Assembly (NCBI RefSeq): GCF_013401515.1
Contig: NZ_CP058529.1
Span: 2,418,001 to 2,482,000, forward strand
Length of the DNA stretch: 64,000 nt
Direction of reading: 5' to 3'
Source of the DNA: Halorarum halophilum
GTDB lineage: Archaea; Halobacteriota; Halobacteria; Halobacteriales; Haloferacaceae
Shown: piece by piece, positions 34,452 to 41,770 of the stretch
Position numbering within the stretch: the first letter of the stretch is position 1
How the letters are laid out: each line of letters starts with the position of its first letter
The notes under the pieces: generated by a model
Told to the model about the DNA's origin: nothing
The model's database searches: none
Seen by the model: the letters and a program-made list of their open reading frames with translations, nothing else
Made by a program: the position numbers and the translations under genes

Positions 34452-35956
34452 CAGTAGGTCACCTCCGCGTTCCGCAGGAACTCGATGTCCGCGAGCGTGC
34501 CGTGGAGGTCGCGGATGTCCTCGGCGCCCGTGGTGAGCATCGCCAGCCGCTCCAGCGCGAGCCCCCAGGCCATCACGTCGCACTCCACGCCGAGCGGTTC
34601 GAGCACCTCGTCGCGGAAGATGCCGGAGTTACCGATCTCGATCACCTCGCCCGTCTCGGGGTGCCGCCCGAACAGCTCGAAGGACGGCTCGGTGTACGGG
34701 TTGTAGTGGGGCTTGAACTCGATGTCGGTGATGCCGAACTGGCGGTAGAACTCCTCGAAGGTACCCATCAGGTCGCGCACCGAGAGGTCCTCGGCCATCA
34801 CCCACCCCTCGATCTGGAAGAACTCCAGCAGGTGGGTCGCGTCCAGCGTGTCGTTCCGGTACGCCTTCTCGAGCGAGAAGTAGCGTTTCGGCGGGTCGAC
34901 GTTCTCTCCAGCGTACCCCGAGAGGTAGCGCATCGTCAGCGACGTGGTGTGGCCGCGTAGCGCGATGGCCCGCGCGAAGTCCTCGGACCACGGCGAGTGG
35001 TAGCCGTCGCCGTCCTCGCCGACGCCCTCGCGGTGGGTCGCCTCGACGCGCTCGACCAGCTGCTCGGGGAGCTCCCGGACCGGCGGCACGTCCAGCGCAA
35101 AGCGGTCCCAGTGGGTCCGCGCCGGGTGGTCCTGGGGCATGAACAGGCAGTCGTTGATCCAGAAGTCCGCGTCGGCGTGCGGGCCCTCCATCTCCTCGAA
35201 GCCCATCCCCACGAGCACGTCCTTCACGCGGTCCGCGACCCCGCGGAGCACGTGTTTGCGCCCGCCCTCGACGTCGGGCGCGTCGGCCTCGACGTTGTAC
35301 TCGGAGAACTCGGCGTCGGTCCACTCGCCCGAGGTCAGCATCTCGGGCGTCAGGCGGTCGGCGGTCTCGGCGACCTCGACGCCCTCCATCAGGGCGGTGA
35401 CGCCCTCGTCGGTGAGCGTCACCGAGCGGACGGTCCGTTCGGTCACCTCGACGAGCCCTCGGCGGTCGAGCTGGGAGAGCACGTCGTCGTCCGCGACGGG
35501 TTCGTCGGCCGCCAGCGCGGCGAGCGCGGCTGCCTCGGCGTCGGAATCGGGGTCGGCGTCCGGGTCGGCCGAGAGTTCGCCGGAGTCGATGGTTCCGTAC
35601 CCCTTCCGGGCGAAGTTCGAGAGCGCGATGTCGACCTCGGGGCCTTCCAGCCCCGACGCGCCGATGACCTGGCCCATCTGTACGGGGTCCTCGTCGGCGT
35701 CCGCGTCGACGGCGGCCCGGTAGAGCCGGACCTCGGGGAGCCCGTCGTCGGCGTATCTCCGGCCCTCGTCGGTGATGGTCGCGGACTCCTCGGTCGCCTC
35801 CTCGACCGCGACGAGCCCGTCGTCCCGGAGGTCGAAGGCGGCGCGGGTGACTGTCTCCGGTTTCAGGTCCGTCTCCGCGGCGAGCTGTTCTACCGTCTTC
35901 GCGTCGGTCGCGCTGGCGGCCTGCAGGAGCGTGACCTCTGCCTCTGAGCGTGGCAT
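34451..35956 (-). CDS. pheS: phenylalanyl-tRNA synthetase alpha subunit
   Basis: Catalytic alpha chain of 501 residues. The N-terminal 230 residues are winged-helix tRNA-binding repeats (LLQAASATDAKTVEQLAAET), interrupted by an acidic D/A-rich stretch. The class II core follows: motif-1 region MGFEEMEGPHADADFWI, RTHWDRF, then LEKAYRNDTLDATHLLEFFQ with the motif 2 arginine, and motif 3 AWGLALERLAML. Upstream on the same strand is a Phe-rich leader peptide and a structured 182-base leader. Confidence 0.96.
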   Translation of the reverse strand: MPRSEAEVTLLQAASATDAKTVEQLAAETDLKPETVTRAAFDLRDDGLVAVEEATEESATITDEGRRYADDGLPEVRLYRAAVDADADEDPVQMGQVIGASGLEGPEVDIALSNFARKGYGTIDSGELSADPDADPDSDAEAAALAALAADEPVADDDVLSQLDRRGLVEVTERTVRSVTLTDEGVTALMEGVEVAETADRLTPEMLTSGEWTDAEFSEYNVEADAPDVEGGRKHVLRGVADRVKDVLVGMGFEEMEGPHADADFWINDCLFMPQDHPARTHWDRFALDVPPVRELPEQLVERVEATHREGVGEDGDGYHSPWSEDFARAIALRGHTTSLTMRYLSGYAGENVDPPKRYFSLEKAYRNDTLDATHLLEFFQIEGWVMAEDLSVRDLMGTFEEFYRQFGITDIEFKPHYNPYTEPSFELFGRHPETGEVIEIGNSGIFRDEVLEPLGVECDVMAWGLALERLAMLTTGAEDIRDLHGTLADIEFLRNAEVTY

Positions 35957-36138
35957 CTTCTTGGCTTGGTGTGTGGCGTGTCGTCCGATAGGCGTTCCGT
36001 TAGTAGCTCGGGCGGCGGTAGAACGCCGCCCGACGATGAGCCGCCCGGGCGAGGGAGGGGACCCTCAGCCGAGCGCCGCGCCGAACGGGACGGTTTCGCG
36101 CCGCGGGCCCTCCCGGGTCCCGCTCGGGTCCGCCGCCC
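35957..36138 (-). promoter_or_regulatory. pheST leader RNA with two competing pairings
   Basis: Read on the minus strand, after the leader-peptide stop comes GGGCGGCGG (36138-36130). Further on, UCGGGCGGCG (36033-36024) and CGCCGCCCGA (36017-36008) form a perfect 10-bp hairpin with a 6-base loop, ending 51 bases before pheS. The 3' half of that hairpin, CCGCCGCCC (36018-36010), can instead pair perfectly over 9 bp with the segment at the leader stop codon. The two structures exclude one another. No U-run follows the hairpin, so transcription termination is not proven; control of pheS translation is an alternative. Confidence 0.5.
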
Positions 36139-36219
36139 TCAGGCGCGGAAGAAGTCGAAGCCGAACCCGCCGGTGGTCGTCTCGGGGGCGATGCGGTCGG
36201 CGGCGGGTTCGGGCGCCAT
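36139..36219 (-). CDS. 26-residue phenylalanine-rich leader peptide of pheST
   Basis: The ATG at 36219 opens a 26-codon frame (first residues MAPEPAADRIAPETTT) whose last ten residues are GGFGFDFFRA, with Phe at positions 19, 21, 23 and 24, all TTC. The minus-strand TATA-like GCTTTTGTTC at 36241-36250 is at leaderless spacing from this ATG. A Phe run just before the stop, ahead of Phe-tRNA synthetase genes, is what a ribosome-mediated attenuator would use. That it is translated is inference. Confidence 0.6.
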   Translation of the reverse strand: MAPEPAADRIAPETTTGGFGFDFFRA

Positions 36220-36302
36220 ACCGCCGACTGTGACCCTCTCGAACAAAAGCGTTGCCGTGGGCGCGACTCGTCCTCGCTGGGCACCGGCCCGACGCCGTCG
36301 GC

Positions 36303-36311
36303 GTTTTTATC
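36303..36311 (+). promoter_or_regulatory. promoter of the membrane protein gene at 36336
   Basis: GTTTTTATC lies 25-33 bases before the ATG, indicating a leaderless transcript. Confidence 0.6.
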
Positions 36312-36335
36312 CTCTCACGTCGCCCACTCCACGTC

Positions 36336-36884
36336 ATGCCCGCCGACGACACCCTAAAGAACGCCGCGATCGGCGCGGTGGCCTCCATCGTCCTGTTCTT
36401 CCTCCCGTTCTCGCCGGCGCTCGGCGGGGCGCTGGCCGGCTACCTCCAGGGCGGCGACACGGACGAGGGGCTCCGCGTCGGTGCGCTCTCGGGCGCTATC
36501 GCCGCCGTCCCGCTCGCGGTGCTCGCGGTGCTCGTCACCGCGGTGTTCGTCATCGCCGCGCCGGGTCGGGCGGCGCTGGCGTTCGTCGTGTTCTTCGTCG
36601 TCGTGCTGTTCGTCGCGTTGCTGTACGGCGTCGGCCTCGGCGCGCTCGGCGGCCTCCTCGGCGCGTACCTCAACGAGGAGTTCGACGGGTCGGCGCGGAC
36701 CTCGCCCGAACCCGTCCACCGCAAGCCGGAGTCCGCCCGCGACGAGCGCGTCCCCGCCTCCGAACGCCCGGCGTTCGAGGGATCGCCCGCCGGCGTCGAC
36801 GAGCGGGACGCCGCCGCCGGCGACGCGGACGTTCGCGGCCGCGACAGTCGGACCGACGACGGGTGGGACGCCGATCGTCGCTGA
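36336..36884 (+). CDS. DUF5518-like membrane protein
   Basis: A 182-residue protein. Residues 1-115 hold four hydrophobic helices with glycine-rich turns: LKNAAIGAVASIVLFFLPF, GGALAGYLQGGDTDEG, AVPLAVLAVLVTAVFVIAA and GVGLGALGGLLGAYL. The GALAGYLQGGD-type turn is typical of haloarchaeal DUF5518 proteins. The last 65 residues are a hydrophilic D/R/A-rich tail. Function unknown. Confidence 0.75.
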   Translation: MPADDTLKNAAIGAVASIVLFFLPFSPALGGALAGYLQGGDTDEGLRVGALSGAIAAVPLAVLAVLVTAVFVIAAPGRAALAFVVFFVVVLFVALLYGVGLGALGGLLGAYLNEEFDGSARTSPEPVHRKPESARDERVPASERPAFEGSPAGVDERDAAAGDADVRGRDSRTDDGWDADRR

Positions 36885-36953
36885 CGCTCCGGATCCTTCG
36901 AACCCCCGAGAAACCCGAACGGAAACCGAACCGACGGCCGACGTGACGCTCCT

Positions 36954-38555
36954 CTACTCCTCTGCGGTCGGCGCGATGCCCCGCCTGCTCGCGTCCACGT
37001 CGAGGTCGATGTCCAGGTCGGCGAGCACCTCCTCGGCCTCCTCGCGCTTCTCCTGGTGCTCGGCGAGGAACTCGCGCATCAGCCCGGCGGCCTGTTCCTT
37101 GCAGTCGCCACACAGGCGCTCGCCGCCGACGCACTCGTCGTACACCAGTTCGGCGAAGTCGTCGTCGTCGCCCGCGAGGAGGTAGGCGTACAGCTCGTAG
37201 ACGGGGCACTCGTCGGCCCGGCCGCCGAGTTCGCGCTGCTCCTCGGCCGTGTCCCGCCCGCCGGTGGTCGCGGCCATCACCTTGTCGTAGCCGTCCTCCG
37301 GGTCGTCGAGCAGCGAGATGTGCGAGGCGGGCACCGAGGAGGACATCTTCCCGCCCGTGAGGCCGGTCATGAACCGGTGGTAGATGGACGAGGGCGCGAC
37401 GAACCCGAACCCGTCGTGGTCGACCTCGATCTCGCGGGCGAGTTCCTCGGCCGCCGTCCGGTCGAGGTCGAAGGCGTCGACGTGCGCCTCGAAGACGCGC
37501 TTCTCCCCGTCGACGGCCTCGATGAGCGCCTCGAACGCCTCGTCGGTCGCGTTGCGGTCGAAGAAGCGGACGCGCGGGCGGAGCGGCTCCATCCCGGCGT
37601 TCTCGAGCTTCTCGATCGTCGAGTCGATCACGTCGGCTGCCGCGTCGAGGCCCCCCGGGTCGCCTCGGATGTACTCGGCCGCCTCCTCGCACCGCGGCGT
37701 GTCCGCGTCCGCAGCGTACTCCTCGCGGTCGTCGTACGCGACGGCCACCACCCGGCGCTCGTCGTCGTCGAGTTCGAAGCTGGCGAACGCGTCGGTCACC
37801 TTGAAGTAGCGCATCCGCGCCGCGATGTCCCGCGAGAAGCGGACGTGGGGGTCCTGGTCCGGACCGACGGGGATGACCGTCGGCTTCGGCTCGTCCACCA
37901 GTTGCGGGTAGAGGATGTCGGCCATCTGCGTGACGACCGACTGCATGTGCGAGACGGAGGTGCCGCCGCCGAAGCCGTAGATGCCCTCGAACTCCGCGAA
38001 GCGGGCCTTGGCGCCGAGTTCGAACGCGAGATCCTGCAGCTCCCGGTTCGTGGACTGCCGGTACAGCGTCCCCTCCTCGGCGTCGAACCCGAGCGCGAGG
38101 AGCGAGAGCAGGTAGTCCCTCGCGTGCTCGTCGATCTCCGCCCACGTCATCCCACGGGCCGAGTGGGCCTCCAGGTCCGCGATGAGGCCGTACGTGTCGG
38201 CGCCGTGCTCCTGGTGCCAGATCAGCTCGTCGAACACCAGCTTGTGGCCGATGTGGGGGTCGCCGGTCGGCATGAACCCCGAGAGGGCCGCGACGTCCTC
38301 GCCCTCGCGCATCGCGTCCGCGACGGCGTCGTACCCCCGGTGGCCGAAGATGACGCCGCGGCGCATCAGGTAGTGGGGGTCCGGGACGCGGTCGATGATC
38401 TCGTCGAACTCCTCGATGCCGAACTCCTCGAACAGGTTCCGGTAGTCGCCGACGGTCGCCGAGCCCCAGGGGTCGAGCGCGACGCCACCGTCGGCTTCCC
38501 CGCTCGATACCTCGTCGGCCGTGCCCCCGTCGGGGGCGGAATCGTCGCTCGTCAT
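36954..38555 (-). CDS. trpS: tryptophanyl-tRNA synthetase
   Basis: A class I synthetase of 533 residues. The HIGH motif appears as PTGDPHIGH (near residue 97) and KMSKS as GGKMSSS (near residue 396). The N-terminal 30 residues are acidic and variable. FGGGTSVSHMQSVVTQMADI and VPVGPDQDPHVRFSRDIA-type segments bind substrate in the archaeal/eukaryotic branch. It overlaps endA (ATGA), whose product would process the intron of tRNA-Trp in many haloarchaea. Confidence 0.96.
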   Translation of the reverse strand: MTSDDSAPDGGTADEVSSGEADGGVALDPWGSATVGDYRNLFEEFGIEEFDEIIDRVPDPHYLMRRGVIFGHRGYDAVADAMREGEDVAALSGFMPTGDPHIGHKLVFDELIWHQEHGADTYGLIADLEAHSARGMTWAEIDEHARDYLLSLLALGFDAEEGTLYRQSTNRELQDLAFELGAKARFAEFEGIYGFGGGTSVSHMQSVVTQMADILYPQLVDEPKPTVIPVGPDQDPHVRFSRDIAARMRYFKVTDAFASFELDDDERRVVAVAYDDREEYAADADTPRCEEAAEYIRGDPGGLDAAADVIDSTIEKLENAGMEPLRPRVRFFDRNATDEAFEALIEAVDGEKRVFEAHVDAFDLDRTAAEELAREIEVDHDGFGFVAPSSIYHRFMTGLTGGKMSSSVPASHISLLDDPEDGYDKVMAATTGGRDTAEEQRELGGRADECPVYELYAYLLAGDDDDFAELVYDECVGGERLCGDCKEQAAGLMREFLAEHQEKREEAEEVLADLDIDLDVDASRRGIAPTAEE

Positions 38556-39583
38556 GGGGTGAGTCGTGCGACCGTCAGGTACGCGACCGAATCGTCGCCG
38601 GCCAGCGCAAAAACCATTCGCTTCCGCACGCCGCCGGCGAGGCGCACGTCTAGCGCGAGGTCCCGCGGGTGGAACCGGTGGTCGGGCTCGACGACCCGAA
38701 CCAGTGCCTCGGAGTGCGGGAGGTCCGCCACCGATTCGACCGCGTCGTACGTGCGGAAGTCGGCGCCGAACTTGTAGCCCGTCTTGGGGACGACGCCCCG
38801 GTCGCGCAGGCGTCGGTAGACGGTCAGCCGGCGATCGAACCTGCTCCCCTCGACCTCCCGGCCGCGCTCGACGACCGCGTCCGGATCGAGGGCCACGGTC
38901 CCGCGCTCGGCGAGGTCGGCGGCCTCGAGCAGCGAGAGCTGGAGGCCGGCCACCACGGCGGCGTCCCGCCCCGCGATCGGCTGGCCGTAGAACGCCGACT
39001 CGTACAGCGACTCGGGCGGGTCCCAGCAGACGACGCGGTCCTCCAGCAGGTCGGCGTCGAGCGACCGGGGGAGGTCGTACTCGGTGTCGCCCTCGAAGCC
39101 CCCGCCCGCCGCGCAGTCGAAGTACGTCACCTCGCTCTCCTCGTCGACGACGGCGAGCGAGAGGTCGGCCAGGTCGCGGGCCGGGAGCTCCTCGCGCTCG
39201 CCGGCGACGCGAATCCGGTAGGCCACGTCGCCGCCGGGCTTCTCCCCGCGGGCGAAGACGGTGAGGTCCGGGAGCGGGTCGGCGCCCTCGCCCGGCCAGC
39301 CGTCGCGGTCGGGTGTGACGTAGAAGCCGCGCTCGCGCAGGTCGGCGTACACCAGGAACCGGGCGGCGAACCGCTTCCCCTCCGCCACCGACCGGGTGAA
39401 GAACTCGCGGAACCCGCTCCCGTCGACGGACTCGAGGTCGCCGCGGTACAGCAGATGGGCGGCCTCGATGCGGGCGAGCGTGACCTCGGCGCCGCGGGCC
39501 CGGCCGTAGCCGCGCGAGTCGTGGAACCGCTGGCGGGCGTCGCCTGAGGCGACCACGACGTCGTCGCGGAGCGTGGCTTCCAT
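38552..39583 (-). CDS. endA: tRNA-splicing endonuclease
   Basis: A 343-residue enzyme cutting tRNA introns at the bulge-helix-bulge. It contains two EndA-like repeats, as in the halophile/euryarchaeal homodimer: an N-terminal half (RDDVVVASGDARQRFHDSRG ... RGFYVTPDRDGWP) and a C-terminal half with the catalytic Tyr in KTGYKFGADFRTY, the His in LPHSEALVRVV and the Lys in GGVRKRMVFAL. First gene of the endA-trpS operon; start ATG 39583. Confidence 0.93.
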   Translation of the reverse strand: MEATLRDDVVVASGDARQRFHDSRGYGRARGAEVTLARIEAAHLLYRGDLESVDGSGFREFFTRSVAEGKRFAARFLVYADLRERGFYVTPDRDGWPGEGADPLPDLTVFARGEKPGGDVAYRIRVAGEREELPARDLADLSLAVVDEESEVTYFDCAAGGGFEGDTEYDLPRSLDADLLEDRVVCWDPPESLYESAFYGQPIAGRDAAVVAGLQLSLLEAADLAERGTVALDPDAVVERGREVEGSRFDRRLTVYRRLRDRGVVPKTGYKFGADFRTYDAVESVADLPHSEALVRVVEPDHRFHPRDLALDVRLAGGVRKRMVFALAGDDSVAYLTVARLTP

Positions 39584-40105
39584 TGTCGGTGTGGGGTGGG
39601 GTTCGGGTTTAGGGTCTGCGGTCCCGCGTGAGCGATTCTGATTCGGATTTGCTGGTCGAGTTGGTCGTGACTCGGCGAACGCTACCGTGCCGACCGCGAA
39701 AGCCCCCGCGGCCATCGAGGAAGGCGGACAAAGTAAGCACCGCAGGCGAGGGAGCGTCAGCGACCGAGCTGAGGAGCACAGCGAGGCCCCCGACTCGATG
39801 GCCGCGGCCCCTTTCAGTCCCACCCACTGCCTCGTCCTCCCCAGCCGATTCGCTCGCCTTCGCGGGACTCGCTCCGCTCGACCCGCGTGCTCTCGCTCGC
39901 TTCGCTCACGAGAACTTCGGCTCGCTCACCCCTCGCGCGGTTCGGCCGCGCACGGGGCGCGGCCGCCGCGCGCCACGATGGAAGGGATCAGCTTCGACGG
40001 AAGTGGACACTTTGGCGCGCCATCCGTCGGAGGGGTTGGCAGTCGCCGTTCGGTCGACAATCCGGCAGTCGCGGTCCGGTCCAAGGAACCGCGTTCGTCG
40101 ATGGT
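39584..40105. other. 522-base gene-free spacer with dispersed repeat
   Basis: Between endA and the zinc-finger gene there is no supported protein. It contains copy C of the stem-loop element (39692-39825), followed by a second shared block (CCTCCCCAGCCGATTCGCTC near 39838, then GGCTCGCTCACCCCTCGCGC) that recurs in the 32-kb spacer. The last 100 bases show nothing. Confidence 0.7.
39692..39825. repeat. dispersed stem-loop element, copy C (core inverted)
   Basis: Left flank GACCGCGAAAGCCCC, perfect 14-bp arms CCGCGGCCATCGAG (39706-39719) and CTCGATGGCCGCGG (39794-39807), right flank CCCCTTTCAGTCCCACCC. The core (GTAAGCACCGCAGGCGAGGG ... GAGGAGCACAGCGAGG) runs in the same direction as the flank sequences, opposite to copies A and B. 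Confidence 0.8.
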
Positions 40106-40864
40106 TCAGGGCCCGGCGTTCGCGCCCGAACCGTGCTCGCAGGTGCCGTCGAGACACCTGACGCCGGTCGCCGTCTCGAATAGGGGCAGGCCACAGACGC
40201 AGGTGCCGACGGTCTCGCCCGCTGGGATCGAGAACGCCGTCTGGCAGTCGGGGTGGGCGTCGCAGCCGAGGAACGTCCGGCCCCGGTGTTCCACGACTCG
40301 GAGGTCCTCGCCGCAGTCCGGGCAGTCGTACGTCCGGTCGAGCGCCTCCCGGACCCGGGCGGCGAGCGAGTCGCACGCGTAATCGATGCACAGGTCGAAC
40401 GTCTCGCCGCGCGAGACGCGCATCAGCGGGAGGCCGCAGTCGTCGCAGGCCTCGTCGGTGACGGTCGCCCCCGACGGGAGGCCGTAGCGCTCCTCGCAGT
40501 CGAGACAGACCACGTCGCCGCCGGCCCTGACCATCGGGCTCCCGCAGTCCGGGCACTCGCCGACGGGGGTGCCGCCCTCGGTCGCCGGGAACGTCGCGCG
40601 TTCTCCCGGGCCGTGCGAGCAGACGCGGAGGACCTGGTCGCCGTCGCGGGCGGTGACGGAGAAGCCGTCGTCGTCGGCCTCGACGGTCAGCGAGTCGGCG
40701 CGGGTGAGCCACGCGAGGGGCTGGTAGCCGTTCGCGTCGTGGACGAGGAGCGTCTTATCGGGCTTGGCGACGACCAGGACGTGGCCGCGCTGGAGGCGCT
40801 GACCGCGCGGGGCGTCGAACTTGGTGCTGCAGTCGCCGGCGAAGACGCGGAGGGTCTCGGGCAT
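40106..40864 (-). CDS. NucS-N-like domain fused to topoisomerase-type zinc fingers
   Basis: A 252-residue protein. Residues 1-85 resemble the N-terminal DNA-binding domain of NucS/DUF91 (GHVLVVAKPDKTLLVHDANG then YQPLAWLTRADS). From residue 98 on there are four Cys-rich modules: CPDCGSPMVRAGG ... CLDCEERYG, CDDCGLPLM ... CIDYAC, CPDCGEDLRVVEHRGRTFLG then CDAHPDC (classical topoisomerase C4 type) and CVCGLPL ... CLDGTC. The NucS nuclease domain is missing, so it is probably a DNA-binding or recruiting protein. Start ATG 40864. Confidence 0.82.
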   Translation of the reverse strand: MPETLRVFAGDCSTKFDAPRGQRLQRGHVLVVAKPDKTLLVHDANGYQPLAWLTRADSLTVEADDDGFSVTARDGDQVLRVCSHGPGERATFPATEGGTPVGECPDCGSPMVRAGGDVVCLDCEERYGLPSGATVTDEACDDCGLPLMRVSRGETFDLCIDYACDSLAARVREALDRTYDCPDCGEDLRVVEHRGRTFLGCDAHPDCQTAFSIPAGETVGTCVCGLPLFETATGVRCLDGTCEHGSGANAGP

Positions 40865-40948
40865 GGGGGGTCCTGGTCCCGTCACCCTACTTGGACCCTC
40901 GGACCCGCCAGCCGCAAGGACGATGCCGGCGGGCGCGAACAGGGGATT

Positions 40949-41770
40949 GTGAGCGAGAGCGACTCCCAGGCCGACCGGTCCGCCGACGAGGCCGCCGACG
41001 CGACGGACTCCGCGAACACCACCGATTCGGCCGACACCACCGGGTCGGCGGGCGGCACCGATTCGTCGGGTCCGATCGACCCGCCGGTCGCCGTCTGCTT
41101 CGACATGGACGGCGTCCTCGTCGACTCCGAGGACTACTGGCACCCGGCCGAGCGCGACCGCATCTTCCCGGCCGTCCTCGCCGGCGAACTCCCCGACCTG
41201 GACGAGGTCACCGGGATGAACTACCGCGAGATCTACGACTACCTCGACGACGAGTACGAGGTAACCGTCTCGGAGGCGGAGTTCGTCGAGTTGTACGACG
41301 AGACCGCGACCGAGGTGTACGGCGAGCGCGTCCGCCTGCTTCCCGGCGCCCGCGAGTTCGTCGACGACCTCCGCGACGCTGGCGTGCCCGTGGCGCTCGT
41401 CTCCTCCTCGCCCCTCCACTGGCTCGACATCGTCCTGGATCGCTTCGATCTGGAGTTCGACCTCGTGGCCTCCGCCGACGAGTTCGATGGGCTGGGGAAG
41501 CCCGAACCGGGGGTGTACGAGGACGCGATCGACGACCTCGGGACGGTGCCCGAGCACACGGTCGTGATCGAGGACTCGCGGAACGGCGTGCTCGCCGCAC
41601 ACCGTGCCGGTGCGCGGGTGATCGCCTACCGCGACGAGCACAACGCCGACACCGACCTCTCGGAGGCGGACGAGGTCGTCGAGGGGCCGGAGGAACTGTT
41701 CGCGGCGGTGCGTCAGTCGATCGAGACGGTCCGGGCGTCGGCCTCGGGCAGCAGCGGCAGTTCGGGGTAG
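40949..41770 (+). CDS. HAD-superfamily phosphatase (beta-phosphoglucomutase-like)
   Basis: A hydrolase of about 273 residues. Motif I is CFDMDGVLVDSE (nucleophile Asp near residue 52), motif II is ALVSSSPLHW, motif III GLGKPEPGVYEDA, and motif IV VIEDSRNGVLAA. A helical cap lies between motifs I and II. The first 45 residues are a Ser/Asp/Thr-rich tail; GTG 40949 is the best start, with no ATG nearby. Its last 58 bases overlap the end of the convergent helicase gene. Confidence 0.85.
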   Translation: MSESDSQADRSADEAADATDSANTTDSADTTGSAGGTDSSGPIDPPVAVCFDMDGVLVDSEDYWHPAERDRIFPAVLAGELPDLDEVTGMNYREIYDYLDDEYEVTVSEAEFVELYDETATEVYGERVRLLPGAREFVDDLRDAGVPVALVSSSPLHWLDIVLDRFDLEFDLVASADEFDGLGKPEPGVYEDAIDDLGTVPEHTVVIEDSRNGVLAAHRAGARVIAYRDEHNADTDLSEADEVVEGPEELFAAVRQSIETVRASASGSSGSSG

